Shown one piece after another: positions 7,017-15,318 of a DNA stretch of 47,545 nucleotides. A program made the position numbers and the translations under genes. Source of the DNA: Microseira wollei NIES-4236 (lineage in GTDB: Bacteria > Cyanobacteriota > Cyanobacteriia > Cyanobacteriales > Aerosakkonemataceae); the NCBI RefSeq assembly GCF_020521235.1, contig NZ_BLAY01000070.1:1-47545 (forward strand), written 5' to 3'. The notes beneath the pieces were generated by a model, which was not told where the DNA came from, made no database searches, and saw nothing but the letters and a program-made list of their open reading frames with translations. Position 1 is the first letter of the stretch, and each line of letters opens with the position of its first letter.

Positions 7017-9902
7017 CTATACCGCTTCATCCTGAACTGGTAGGGTGAAATAAAAAGTGCTTCCTGCACCCAACACACTCTGGGCCCAAATTTGCCCTTG
7101 GTGCTGTTGCACAATGCTCTTGCAAATGGCAAGTCCTAACCCCGTTCCTCTCCTCCGTCGGGAATCCTGCACATCCACCTGCTGAAATCGCCCAAAGATG
7201 GTTTCGAGTTTATCCGCAGGAATGCCACGTCCTTGATCCTGAATGGAGAAGATAATATAGGGTAGTGGGGTATGGATGTTCTCCCTGAACTCCTCACTCG
7301 CTTCGACAACCTCTGCCCTTACCCACACTGTACTGCCAGTAGGCGAAAACTTAATGGCATTGCTCAACAGGTTGGTTAATGTTTGCACGATCGCATCCGG
7401 TGCCGCCCATACTGTAACTGGCAGCGGTTTCCAATCCAGATGGATATGGTCTGCATCGGCAATTGGCTGTACAGTTTCAACTGCCTGCTGGATCAAATCC
7501 GTCACCTCACATGATTCCATCGCCAGCTCGGTTTTGCGACACTCTAACCGCTCCAGATCGAGGATGTCATTAACCAATCGCACCAGTCTATCACTATTGT
7601 TGAGAGCGATTTGAATCAGATGGTTAAACTGTTCAGAATTGTTGCTATAAAGTCCCGATTCCAAGATGCCGAGAGAACCGTGAATAGCAGTTAGCGGAGT
7701 TCGTAGTTCATGACTAACAATCGAGATAAATTCATCTTTTATCTGCTCGATGGCATAGCGATCGCTAATGTCTTGAATTTGGGCTATGAAGTAGATAGGG
7801 TCTTCCTGGTTATCTCGGACAAGCGATACAGAAAGCAGCACCCAGACCACATGACCACGTTGATGTAAATACTGCTTCTGCACTTGGTAGGTGTGAATTT
7901 CACCTGCCAGCATTTTTTGTACTTGCTCTAAATCAATTGCCAGATCGTCGGGATGGGTAATTTCTTGAAAGGTTTTGGTCAGCAATTCGTCTTGACTGTA
8001 GCCGAGGATCTCACAAAGCGATCGATTGACGCGCATGAATTGACCCTCCAGCGCTACTAATGCCATGCCGATTGGGGCATCTTCAAAGGCGCTGCGGAAC
8101 CGTTCTTCACTCCATTGGAGTTCCTTTGTCCGTTCCCCGATCTGGTACTCTAGATCTCTGGAATAATTGGTTAAAATCTGCTCGGCTTGTCGTCGCTTTG
8201 TGATATCTTGAAAAGCATTAATAGCATAGAGAACATTGCCTGCTTTATCGAAAAACGGAATGGCATGAACCTCCAATATTACTCGCTCACCATTGACTTC
8301 AATCTCCATATCATCTAGCCAAGTTGCCTCGCCGAGCAATGCTCGTGTCACTGGCAACTGTTCCACAGGATAAAGTCGATCGGTTCCTGCTTGGTAGATT
8401 GGATAGGTTTGGGACTCTTGTTCAAGCCGCAAGTTGGGAATATGTCCTCGCCCTAAAATGGTTTTACCCGCTTGATTGAGGAGAATTTGATTTCCGGTGG
8501 CATCAAAAACACTGATCCCGATTGGAACGTTGGTCAGCAGCGTCTCAAATCGTTGTTCGCTCTGTTGTAGCGCTTGAAACGATGTTTCTAGCTGATGCGC
8601 CATCTGTTGAAAAGCTTTCGTCAGGTGTGCGACTTCACCAATTCCACTGGTTTCGACTGGATAATCTAATTGTCCGATCGCGATCGCGTCTGCTGCTTCC
8701 TGCAAGCGACGAATGGGGGTAGCAATCCAATGGGCGGTCAAGATTTCTGTCCCCACTGCCACGACTAGAGTCAGCCCGCACAAGAGCCATGTTCGCTGGG
8801 TATTGGCATGAATTTTTGCCAGGAAATCAGATTCTGGAATAATCACCACAACCAGCCAATCCAATCCGTATCGATCTTGGTAAGGAGTCACTCGGACAAA
8901 CTGCCGTTGATGGTTACTCCAGAGTGTCAGTTGTTGGGTTGTTTCCAGGGTGCGGAAGTTGCCAAATTTTTGGGCGAGTTGCCGAGCAATATCTCTGGTT
9001 TTGGTATCTTTGCTATTTACTGCTAACAATCGTGTCGTTTCTCCCTTTCCTGACTTGACAAAGGGTAGTTCTGGCATGGATGTGGCAACCAAATTACCAG
9101 AATGCTCCATAATAAAAGTCTGTCCAGATGGTGAGAATTTGAGCTGATTAAGAAAGGTACTGAGTCCGGCCAGGGTAACATCAGAGGCAAAAACTCCCCG
9201 CCATTTGACCGCAGGATCGTAAATGGGAGCAAGTGCAAAAATTCCTAATGTGGGTACAACCTTGTAAACAGAAATTGGCGACCAAGTTTGTTGGCTGACG
9301 GCTTTGCCATAGCGATACACGGGACTTGTGCGGTTATCGATGGGGACGGTATAGGCGAGTTTGCGAGGATTGCCTTTAGCGTCAACCAAATAGTATTTCC
9401 GTTTACCCGGATCAGTACTTCTCGATCTATAGAAGTAGGGGATACCGATAGACAAGTCCTCCCCAGTCAGCCTTTCGGCTTGTTTGACAAGTTCCTCACT
9501 CTGAAAGCGTCCGTACCCAATTAATTCTCCTAGCTCGTTGACAAAGAAGGTAGATTGGAGTGAGGGGTTCAGGGTGACTTGTTGCCAAAATTCCTGTCGC
9601 AGTTGCTCAAAGTCTTTGAAGTTAAAGGTTCCCTGCTGTACTGCCAGATGGTTCGCGGCGATCACATCTTGGGGGGTGTTTAGGTAGGTGGTGAGGCGAT
9701 CGTGAATCCGAAGGGACACCTGTTGCGTGAGTTGATCGGCAAGTTCCCTCACGGATCGCTGTCCACTTTGAGCGGACAAATAACCGACTATGCCAACCGC
9801 TCCCACCAATTGCAACATAAATGGAACCGTCAGCAACACTCGGATCGGAATGTTGGCAAAGCCCTGATACCAGCGTCTGGGTAAACTCGCTCTTTCCGTC
9901 AT
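7017..9902 (-). CDS. Membrane sensor histidine kinase (dCache-HAMP-PAS-PAS-HisKA-HATPase)
   Basis: The 961-residue protein has membrane segments at about 20-43 and 370-393 enclosing a periplasmic double-Cache sensor region, then HAMP (to about 445), two PAS domains (about 450-570 and 600-725), a HisKA domain with the phospho-acceptor in SIVSHELRTPLTAIHG, and an HATPase domain with NLLSNAIKFS, DQGRGIP and GTGLGLAIC. There is no receiver domain, so it should pass phosphate to a separate regulator, perhaps one of the many REC proteins from 14.8 to 23.6 kb. Its N-terminal half resembles that of the kinase at 18379-21261 (shared FGLDWLIVVV-type and INANTQRT-type strings), so the two are probably paralogues. 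Signal unknown. Confidence 0.9.
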   Translation of the reverse strand: MTERASLPRRWYQGFANIPIRVLLTVPFMLQLVGAVGIVGYLSAQSGQRSVRELADQLTQQVSLRIHDRLTTYLNTPQDVIAANHLAVQQGTFNFKDFEQLRQEFWQQVTLNPSLQSTFFVNELGELIGYGRFQSEELVKQAERLTGEDLSIGIPYFYRSRSTDPGKRKYYLVDAKGNPRKLAYTVPIDNRTSPVYRYGKAVSQQTWSPISVYKVVPTLGIFALAPIYDPAVKWRGVFASDVTLAGLSTFLNQLKFSPSGQTFIMEHSGNLVATSMPELPFVKSGKGETTRLLAVNSKDTKTRDIARQLAQKFGNFRTLETTQQLTLWSNHQRQFVRVTPYQDRYGLDWLVVVIIPESDFLAKIHANTQRTWLLCGLTLVVAVGTEILTAHWIATPIRRLQEAADAIAIGQLDYPVETSGIGEVAHLTKAFQQMAHQLETSFQALQQSEQRFETLLTNVPIGISVFDATGNQILLNQAGKTILGRGHIPNLRLEQESQTYPIYQAGTDRLYPVEQLPVTRALLGEATWLDDMEIEVNGERVILEVHAIPFFDKAGNVLYAINAFQDITKRRQAEQILTNYSRDLEYQIGERTKELQWSEERFRSAFEDAPIGMALVALEGQFMRVNRSLCEILGYSQDELLTKTFQEITHPDDLAIDLEQVQKMLAGEIHTYQVQKQYLHQRGHVVWVLLSVSLVRDNQEDPIYFIAQIQDISDRYAIEQIKDEFISIVSHELRTPLTAIHGSLGILESGLYSNNSEQFNHLIQIALNNSDRLVRLVNDILDLERLECRKTELAMESCEVTDLIQQAVETVQPIADADHIHLDWKPLPVTVWAAPDAIVQTLTNLLSNAIKFSPTGSTVWVRAEVVEASEEFRENIHTPLPYIIFSIQDQGRGIPADKLETIFGRFQQVDVQDSRRRRGTGLGLAICKSIVQQHQGQIWAQSVLGAGSTFYFTLPVQDEAV

Positions 9903-10143
9903 GTAGCGATCCTATCAAAACAGGTGCCTTCAGGCGCGAGTAGCGATTGGGTTGCTCAATTAGTGACTCAAATATTTAGCTTTCTCGAAACTGTCCGGTT
10001 GCAAGCAGAAGAAGCGATATGCCTCCCTTCCCCGCAGCTCTCGCGCAACTTTATCAGTTGCTCTGCTTAGCTATTTTGGGGGTAAAATTTTTAGTTTGAA
10101 AGGGTTATCCTGTAAATGTCAGTGAGTCTAATACAGTTACATC

Positions 10144-10356
10144 ATGATAACCATCAGCCTTGATGAGATTCAGCGCGATTTGCTGGGTTACCTCCAGCGG
10201 GTACAAGCAGGCGAAACGTTTGTGATTCTTCAAGCAGATAAACCTGTGGCAGAAATTAAGCAAGTTCGTCTAAGTGCTAAGCAGTTTCGACCTTTTGGTT
10301 TGTGTGCGGGAGAATTTCGCACACCAGACGATTTTGATGCACCTTTGCCAGAATAA
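10144..10356 (+). CDS. Phd/YefM-type antitoxin, apparently orphan
   Basis: The 70-residue protein begins MITISLDEIQRDLLGYLQRV and continues QAGETFVILQADKPVAEIKQ, the Phd/YefM DNA-binding fold that binds its own operator and neutralises a toxin. The tail (RPFGLCAGEFRTPDDFDAPL) is the type seen in antitoxins paired with PIN-domain VapC toxins. No toxin follows: 58 bp later the ATPase alpha gene starts. The toxin was probably lost or displaced by rearrangement. The antitoxin could still act as a repressor. Confidence 0.8.
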   Translation: MITISLDEIQRDLLGYLQRVQAGETFVILQADKPVAEIKQVRLSAKQFRPFGLCAGEFRTPDDFDAPLPE

Positions 10357-10414
10357 ATCATCGGACAGTTTGAGGGTAAATGAAGCTATCGCACCATAAA
10401 ACAAAGGCGTTAAT

Positions 10415-11971
10415 ATGAGCCAAAATAACCAAGTTATACAAACAGTTTTAGATAACACCTTCAACACCTTCGCTCGCGTACTAACCAACCAAAAACCAGA
10501 CCTAAAATCCCAGGAAATAGGCGTTGTTAAATTTATCGGTCAAGGGATTGCCCGCGTCGCCGGTTTACCGGCGGTAAAATCGGAAGAAGTGGTGCAATTT
10601 CGGGGAAATGGAATGGGAATGGTCTTCAACCTCGACCCCGATGAAGTGGGCATTATTTTGTTAGATAAAAGCGAACATCTCAAAGCAGGTTGCGAAGTGC
10701 GCCGCACTGGAAGAGTGTTAGATGTACCCGTGGGAAAAACGCTGCTGGGACGAGTCGTAGACCCCCTGGGGCGTCCTTTGGATGATAGGGGTTCGGTGCG
10801 GGTTTCGCAACGCCGTGCGGCGGAAAGAGAAGCGCCTGGAATTATGGATCGCGCCCCGGTAACGGTACCATTGCAAACTGGATTAAAAGTGGTAGATGCG
10901 TTAATTCCAATTGGACGGGGACAGCGAGAATTAATATTAGGAGATCGCGCGTCTGGAAAAAGCGCGATCGCTCTCGATACGATCATCAATCAAAAAGATA
11001 AAGACGTTCTCTGCGTCTACTGCGCCATCGGACAGCGCAGTTCTTCTGTTGCTAAACTAATTGCCGATTTACAAAAATACGGCGCAATGGACTATTCTTT
11101 GATAGTCGTCGCAGCAGGAGAAGAACCGCCGGGATTGCAATTTATTGCCCCCTACGCAGCAACGGCAATGGCAGAATATTTTATGGAACAAGGAAGGGAT
11201 GTATTAATTATCTACGACGACCTCACCGCCCACGCTCGCGCCTATCGGGAATTATCCTTATTATTGCGCCGTCCGCCGGGTCGAGAAGCCTTCCCAGGCG
11301 ATATTTTTTATATCCATTCTCGCTTGTTAGAACGTTCTACTCATTTGAATGCCGAAAAAGGTGGAGGTTCGCTAACTGCGTTGCCGATGATCGATACGGA
11401 AGCGCAGCATATTTCTGCCTACATTCCGACTAATTTAATCTCGATTACAGACGGGCAAATTTATCTGTCTCCCACCTTATTTCAAAAAGGTGTTATCCCT
11501 GCGGTTGATGTGGGAAAATCCGTATCGCGCGTAGGAGGAAAAACGCAACTCCCCGCCTATCGTGCCGTTGCCGGAGATTTGCGTTTATCTTATTCTCAAT
11601 TTGAAGAATTGGAAGTCTTTTCCCGCTTTGGAACCAGGTTAGATGAAGCAACTCGCAAAACTCTAGAAAGGGGAAGGCGGGTGCGGGAAGTTTTGAAACA
11701 AAATCAATACGAACCGATGCCAGTGGCAGAACAAATTGCTGTATTGTTGGCGGTAACATCGGGAGTATTTGATGATTTGGCGATTGAAAATATTGCCGCT
11801 GCGGAAAAAGCCGTTGCCAAAGCAGTGACAGAACAATTGCCCCAGGTGTGTAAATCCATCCAATCTGGCGAAAAACTCAACGAGGCAGATTTCACAGCGA
11901 TCGCGAACGCAGCCAAGAATGCGATTGTGGATATTAACAGGAAGTTCGAGTCAAAAAGCCAACCAGTATAG
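10415..11971 (+). CDS. atpA: F1 ATPase alpha subunit of N-ATPase type
   Basis: A 518-residue nucleotide-binding alpha subunit of the rotary ATPase headpiece. Motifs: beta-barrel domain to about 100, Walker A variant GDRASGKS (176-183), [20 protein letters not shown] (Walker B region), [14 protein letters not shown], and the C-terminal helical domain. Divergent features and pairing with a gamma resembling the N-ATPase form suggest the second, horizontally spread N-ATPase rather than the housekeeping enzyme. In N-ATPase operons alpha and gamma come last (order DCQRBEFAG), but here no other subunit lies in the 10 kb upstream. The ATG has GGCG upstream but no strong Shine-Dalgarno. The TAG stop lies within the left end of a MITE (11967). 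Confidence 0.88.
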   Translation: MSQNNQVIQTVLDNTFNTFARVLTNQKPDLKSQEIGVVKFIGQGIARVAGLPAVKSEEVVQFRGNGMGMVFNLDPDEVGIILLDKSEHLKAGCEVRRTGRVLDVPVGKTLLGRVVDPLGRPLDDRGSVRVSQRRAAEREAPGIMDRAPVTVPLQTGLKVVDALIPIGRGQRELILGDRASGKSAIALDTIINQKDKDVLCVYCAIGQRSSSVAKLIADLQKYGAMDYSLIVVAAGEEPPGLQFIAPYAATAMAEYFMEQGRDVLIIYDDLTAHARAYRELSLLLRRPPGREAFPGDIFYIHSRLLERSTHLNAEKGGGSLTALPMIDTEAQHISAYIPTNLISITDGQIYLSPTLFQKGVIPAVDVGKSVSRVGGKTQLPAYRAVAGDLRLSYSQFEELEVFSRFGTRLDEATRKTLERGRRVREVLKQNQYEPMPVAEQIAVLLAVTSGVFDDLAIENIAAAEKAVAKAVTEQLPQVCKSIQSGEKLNEADFTAIANAAKNAIVDINRKFESKSQPV

Positions 11972-12160
11972 ACGGATTGCAGTGTAGCGGCAGCAAGGGG
12001 ATTGCAGCCCTATGAAGTACGGCGCCTTTTGTGTAGCGGCAGCAAGGGGATTGCAGCCCTATGAAGTACGGCGCCTTTTGTGTAGCGGCAGCCTTAAGGC
12101 TGCCGCTACACAAAAGGCGCCTAAAGGCTTTCCCTCACTCGGCAAGCAATCTGCTGTATA
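11967..12160. mobile_element. MITE with terminal inverted repeats and internal duplication
   Basis: The left end TATAGACGGATTGC and right end GCAATCTGCTGTATA are near-perfect inverted repeats, and a related element is at 14578-14695. Inside, a 49-bp unit beginning GTGTAGCGGCAGCAAGGGGA is repeated exactly (11982-12030 and 12031-12079), followed by a long palindrome. The first bases of the element overlap the stop codon of atpA. Confidence 0.75.
12070..12121. terminator. Perfect 52-nt palindrome, strong hairpin
   Basis: The sequence is self-complementary over its full length, with centre CTTAAG and arms starting GGCGCCTTTTGTGTAGCGGC. Transcribed from atpA it would form a very stable hairpin just after the gene and could act as terminator or 3' stabiliser. 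It is part of the MITE. Confidence 0.6.
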
Positions 12161-12275
12161 GGCGGAGAAATTTAATGCGATCGCATCTCCTGTGCCAAAC
12201 ATTAAACTGACCCATTCGGGGTTGTAAAATGGGTAAATAGTCTAAATTAAATCCAGTACTATCTATTTTAAAAAT

Positions 12276-13517
12276 ATGTTTGCCAGAATCCGCCGCCTTT
12301 TCAATCAGTTTTTTAGGAATTCAAGGACAATCAAAAACGAACCCATAAATAAAGTCAGTTTGATTGTCATTATTTTGATCGATATTTTTATATTAATCAA
12401 TGTTTTTGCCGGACTCGATGATATTAGCAGGTGGTATATCATTCCTAACCAGGCTTATCCATGTTATTCCGAGTGGGGCAATTACCGGAAACAAACAAAT
12501 CAAGATAAAAACTATGAAATTGTCAGGCTTTCCTTCCCCTATGGCACTAACAATCAACCCAGTTTTCAGCGAAACTATCAACAAAATGCAGAAGGACATC
12601 TGGGGAAGGTTTCTGCTACCTGCTTGCAGTATGCCGCTTATAAAGACAAGATTGCAAATCCTCAAAATCAGCAAACCATAAAAACTATCGATCGGAAACA
12701 AGTGGAAATCAGCGATCTAGAACAAGCGAATCGCAGTATTCGCGCCCAATACGATTCGACGTTGTTGGAAAAAATTGCAGGTCAGCCGCGCGAACAATCT
12801 ATTAATCAAGTCGGTGCGGAAAAAGCTAAACAGGAGTTAGATCGAAATACCAGCACAATTTCTACACTTACAAACGAAATTACCAATCTACAAAATGAAC
12901 TGCTAGCCAAACCAGAAACTGCCGATTTTATCGCCTTTCTGAACAACGAAGACAAATTTAATCAAGTTGAAAAAGGCTATGAAAATGCATCATTTTGGTA
13001 TCCAAGTATTCAACTATGTTTTCAGTCGCTGTTTCTGCTGCCGCTGATTCTCGGCGCTTTATCAGTTCACAAATTTGCCCAAAGAAGAGGATATGGACTA
13101 ATTGCGCTAATTAGCTGGCATTTGCTGGTTATATTTTTTATACCGCTCATCCTTAAAGTTTTTCAATTTTTTCAAATCGGCGCCATATTTCAATGGTTAT
13201 TTGATATCATTAGCGCCTTGATGGGAGGATTGCTTTTCCTCATTAGCTATTTTTATATTTTGCTCATCCCGCTGGTTGGTTTTGGCATTATCAAGTTTTG
13301 TCAAAAAGTTGTCTTGAATCCTAAAATTCAGGCAGCGAATAGAGTGCAAAAATCCCGCTGTATCAAGTGTGCTAAGAAGATTCGCCAACAGGATACCTTC
13401 TGTCCCCACTGCGGTTATTATCAATATGTTGAATGCCAAAACTGCCACAATCTTACTTACAAACATTTGCCGTACTGCAAGCATTGTGGCTCAAATCAAC
13501 AAATCAGTAATTTGTAA
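12276..13517 (+). CDS. Membrane protein with coiled coil and C-terminal double zinc ribbon
   Basis: I do not recognise a named family. The 413-residue protein has a membrane segment at about 27-47, a soluble region with a coiled coil at about 135-215 (EISDLEQANRSIRAQ and LTNEITNLQNELLAK), three or four hydrophobic segments between about 245 and 345, and two zinc-ribbon units at the C-terminus (CIKCAKKIRQQDTFCPHCG and CQNCHNLTYKHLPYCKHCG). It sits between the ATPase alpha and gamma genes on the same strand, where normally nothing intervenes, and begins just after a MITE. It may be an insertion that split the pair. A role in the ATPase is not supported by sequence. Confidence 0.8.
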   Translation: MFARIRRLFNQFFRNSRTIKNEPINKVSLIVIILIDIFILINVFAGLDDISRWYIIPNQAYPCYSEWGNYRKQTNQDKNYEIVRLSFPYGTNNQPSFQRNYQQNAEGHLGKVSATCLQYAAYKDKIANPQNQQTIKTIDRKQVEISDLEQANRSIRAQYDSTLLEKIAGQPREQSINQVGAEKAKQELDRNTSTISTLTNEITNLQNELLAKPETADFIAFLNNEDKFNQVEKGYENASFWYPSIQLCFQSLFLLPLILGALSVHKFAQRRGYGLIALISWHLLVIFFIPLILKVFQFFQIGAIFQWLFDIISALMGGLLFLISYFYILLIPLVGFGIIKFCQKVVLNPKIQAANRVQKSRCIKCAKKIRQQDTFCPHCGYYQYVECQNCHNLTYKHLPYCKHCGSNQQISNL

Positions 13518-13519
13518 TC

Positions 13520-13587
13520 CAGGACTTACGCAAACACCAAAGTTTCTCTGAAAAATCGTCGCTTTAAAAATGAGAGATCTACGCAGA
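13520..13587 (+). repeat. Dispersed repeat fragment (AGGACTTACGCA type)
   Basis: CCAGGACTTACGCAAACACC and the following ACGCAGAAAC resemble a short repeat type frequently seen between genes of filamentous cyanobacteria (from memory). It fills part of the gap between the zinc-ribbon gene and atpG. Confidence 0.4.
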
Positions 13588-13643
13588 AACAAAGGTGATA
13601 GGTTCGGTAATCTTTGAATTGTGTATGTAAATCTGACAAAATC

Positions 13644-14555
13644 ATGCCAGCAATTGATTCCCTCCAACGCCAAATTACCACCGCCAAAGAACTGCAATCG
13701 GTGGTAAAAACAATGAAAGTCCTCGCTGCTGCTAGCATTCGCCAATACGAAAGGGCGGTAGAATCTCTCGCGGAATACAACCGCACGATTGAAATGGGAT
13801 TGCAAATTGTGCTGGGTTATGCTAGTTCCGAAGGGCATAATTTGGCAGGAATAGAAGCCTCTATAAATAATCGTTTGGCTGCGGTTATATTGGGATCTGA
13901 CCAAGGAATGTGCGGTCAATTTAACGAACAAATTACCCACTATGCTATTAATCAAATCGAGCAATTACCTATTGCATCAGAAAACCGCACAATAGTAACC
14001 GTGGGGGCGCGGGTTATCCCACCTTTGGAAAATGCTAAAGTTACCATTGCATCTTCGTTTAATATGCCGAGTTCCCTTGCTGGCATCACGCCAATGGTGC
14101 AAGAATTGTTACTGCAAATCGAAGCTTGGCGTCAAACGCAACAAATCAATCGCATTATCTTGTTTTACAATCAACCTCGTTCTAACACATCATACTCGCC
14201 CCATACGCTGCATTTATTACCCCTCGATCGAACCTGGTTATCTAACTTGCAACAACAACCTTGGAACTCGCGCACGTTACCTATTTTCACGATGGATAGA
14301 AGTCGGTTATTTTCTGAATTAATCGGGCAATATTTCTTTATTTCTCTCTATCGTGCCTTTGCCGAATCTTTAGCGAGTGAAAACGCCAGTCGCCTCGCTG
14401 CTATGCAAGTTGCTGAGCAAAATATTGAAGAAAGATTATCCGAATTTAACGCTCAATTTCAACAGTTGCGTCAAGCTGCAATTACTGAAGAAATTCTCGA
14501 AATTGTAGCAGGTTCTGAAGCGTTAGCTCAATCTGGAGAAATTGCTAATGGCTAA
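13644..14555 (+). CDS. atpG: F1 ATPase gamma subunit of N-ATPase type
   Basis: The 303-residue central-stalk subunit begins MPAIDSLQRQITTAKELQSV with VKTMKVLAAASIRQYERAVE, the conserved N-terminal helix, includes ILGSDQGMCGQFNE (the GLCGAFN-type gamma motif) and ends with the long helix ASENASRLAAMQVAEQNIEE. The ATG at 13644 is preferred over a TTG ten codons upstream because homologues begin M-x-x-I-x-x-L. It is separated from atpA by 1.67 kb holding a MITE and a zinc-ribbon gene. With alpha it would form part of the rotary headpiece, but beta, epsilon and the Fo genes must be elsewhere if the enzyme is functional. Confidence 0.88.
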   Translation: MPAIDSLQRQITTAKELQSVVKTMKVLAAASIRQYERAVESLAEYNRTIEMGLQIVLGYASSEGHNLAGIEASINNRLAAVILGSDQGMCGQFNEQITHYAINQIEQLPIASENRTIVTVGARVIPPLENAKVTIASSFNMPSSLAGITPMVQELLLQIEAWRQTQQINRIILFYNQPRSNTSYSPHTLHLLPLDRTWLSNLQQQPWNSRTLPIFTMDRSRLFSELIGQYFFISLYRAFAESLASENASRLAAMQVAEQNIEERLSEFNAQFQQLRQAAITEEILEIVAGSEALAQSGEIANG

Positions 14556-14577
14556 TAGCTAATGGCAAGGAAAATAG

Positions 14578-14695
14578 TATACAGCGGATTGCAAGCGAGT
14601 GAGGGAAAGCCTTAAGGCTTTGTTTGTATAGCGGCAGCATTAATGCTGCCGCTATACAAACGAAGGTGTACCTCATCCATCTGCAATCTGCTATA
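14578..14695. mobile_element. MITE, second copy of the TATACAGCGGATTGC family
   Basis: Ends TATACAGCGGATTGC and GCAATCTGCTATA are inverted repeats shared with the element after atpA. The core is a perfect 40-nt palindrome (14622-14661) with centre CATTAATG. It lies just after atpG, so alpha and gamma each have one of these elements at the 3' end. Confidence 0.75.
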
Positions 14696-14741
14696 TTACT
14701 TAAGCTCATGATAGCTTCGCGCTCTTGAAGCAAGCGTTCTT

Positions 14742-14772
14742 CAATTAGCAATTAGCAATTAGCAATTAGCAA
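14742..14772. repeat. Heptamer tandem repeat (TTAGCAA)n
   Basis: About four tandem copies of TTAGCAA, a short tandem heptamer repeat (STRR) as known from cyanobacterial genomes. The same heptamer family occurs at 18282-18318 and 28966-29016. Confidence 0.8.
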
Positions 14773-14781
14773 CTTTGGTTA

Positions 14782-15252
14782 TTACTGCAAAAATGCATTA
14801 AAAAGATTAAGCGTTCGCAGTTGCTGAGTAGCTGCTAAAGCATCGTACTGGAGCTTAATTCTTAACATCGATCTCACCCTCGCTCGCATTTCGATACTGT
14901 TAATGGGTTTTGACAAAAAATCATCTGCACCTGCTTCGAGAGAGCGGGCTAAATCTTCTTTAGAACTTAAAGCTGTGACCATAATAATGGGAATGTGACA
15001 CCAACGCTGATTGGCTTTAATTTGCTGGCAGGTTTCCAATCCGTCCATTTCTGGCATCATTAAATCTAATAAGATAACATCGGGTTGAATTTCCTCGATT
15101 TGATTTAATGCTTCTTTGCCGCTGGATACGTAGGTTAAGTCATAACCTTCTCGCAAAAGCAATCCTTCAATTACTTCAAATATACTTTCTTCGTCGTCGA
15201 TAATTAGGATGCGAAGTTTTTTATGATCTGGTTGATTTTGTGGGTGAGTCAT
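14782..15252 (-). CDS. Single-domain response regulator (CheY-like)
   Basis: A 156-residue receiver with acidic pocket Asp19/Asp20, phospho-acceptor Asp63 in VILLDLMMPEMDG, Thr93 and Lys115 (FLSKP). A short tail after about 130 has no recognisable output domain. It is the last gene of a minus-strand signalling cluster, 66 bp downstream of a hybrid kinase, and is the likely phosphate acceptor of one of the kinases in the cluster, signalling through protein contact. Confidence 0.9.
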   Translation of the reverse strand: MTHPQNQPDHKKLRILIIDDEESIFEVIEGLLLREGYDLTYVSSGKEALNQIEEIQPDVILLDLMMPEMDGLETCQQIKANQRWCHIPIIMVTALSSKEDLARSLEAGADDFLSKPINSIEMRARVRSMLRIKLQYDALAATQQLRTLNLFNAFLQ

Positions 15253-15284
15253 TAGTTATTTGTTATTTGTTATTTGTTGGTATT
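15253..15284. repeat. Heptamer tandem repeat (TTATTTG)n
   Basis: Three tandem TTATTTG-like heptamers lie between the response regulator and the hybrid kinase gene. This is the same class of short repeat as the TTAGCAA arrays. Confidence 0.6.
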
Positions 15285-15318
15285 AGCGATTAGTCATCTG
15301 ACGGCGCCCAAGCGCCTA

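Noticed and set aside
9622-9918. 98-codon frame overlapping the sensor kinase N-terminus
   Set aside because: Shadow of the kinase gene in another frame; Ser/Arg/His-rich, no start signal.
13614-13643. Upstream TTG start for atpG
   Set aside because: It adds MNCVCKSDKI, absent from the family pattern; the ATG at 13644 gives the normal gamma N-terminus.
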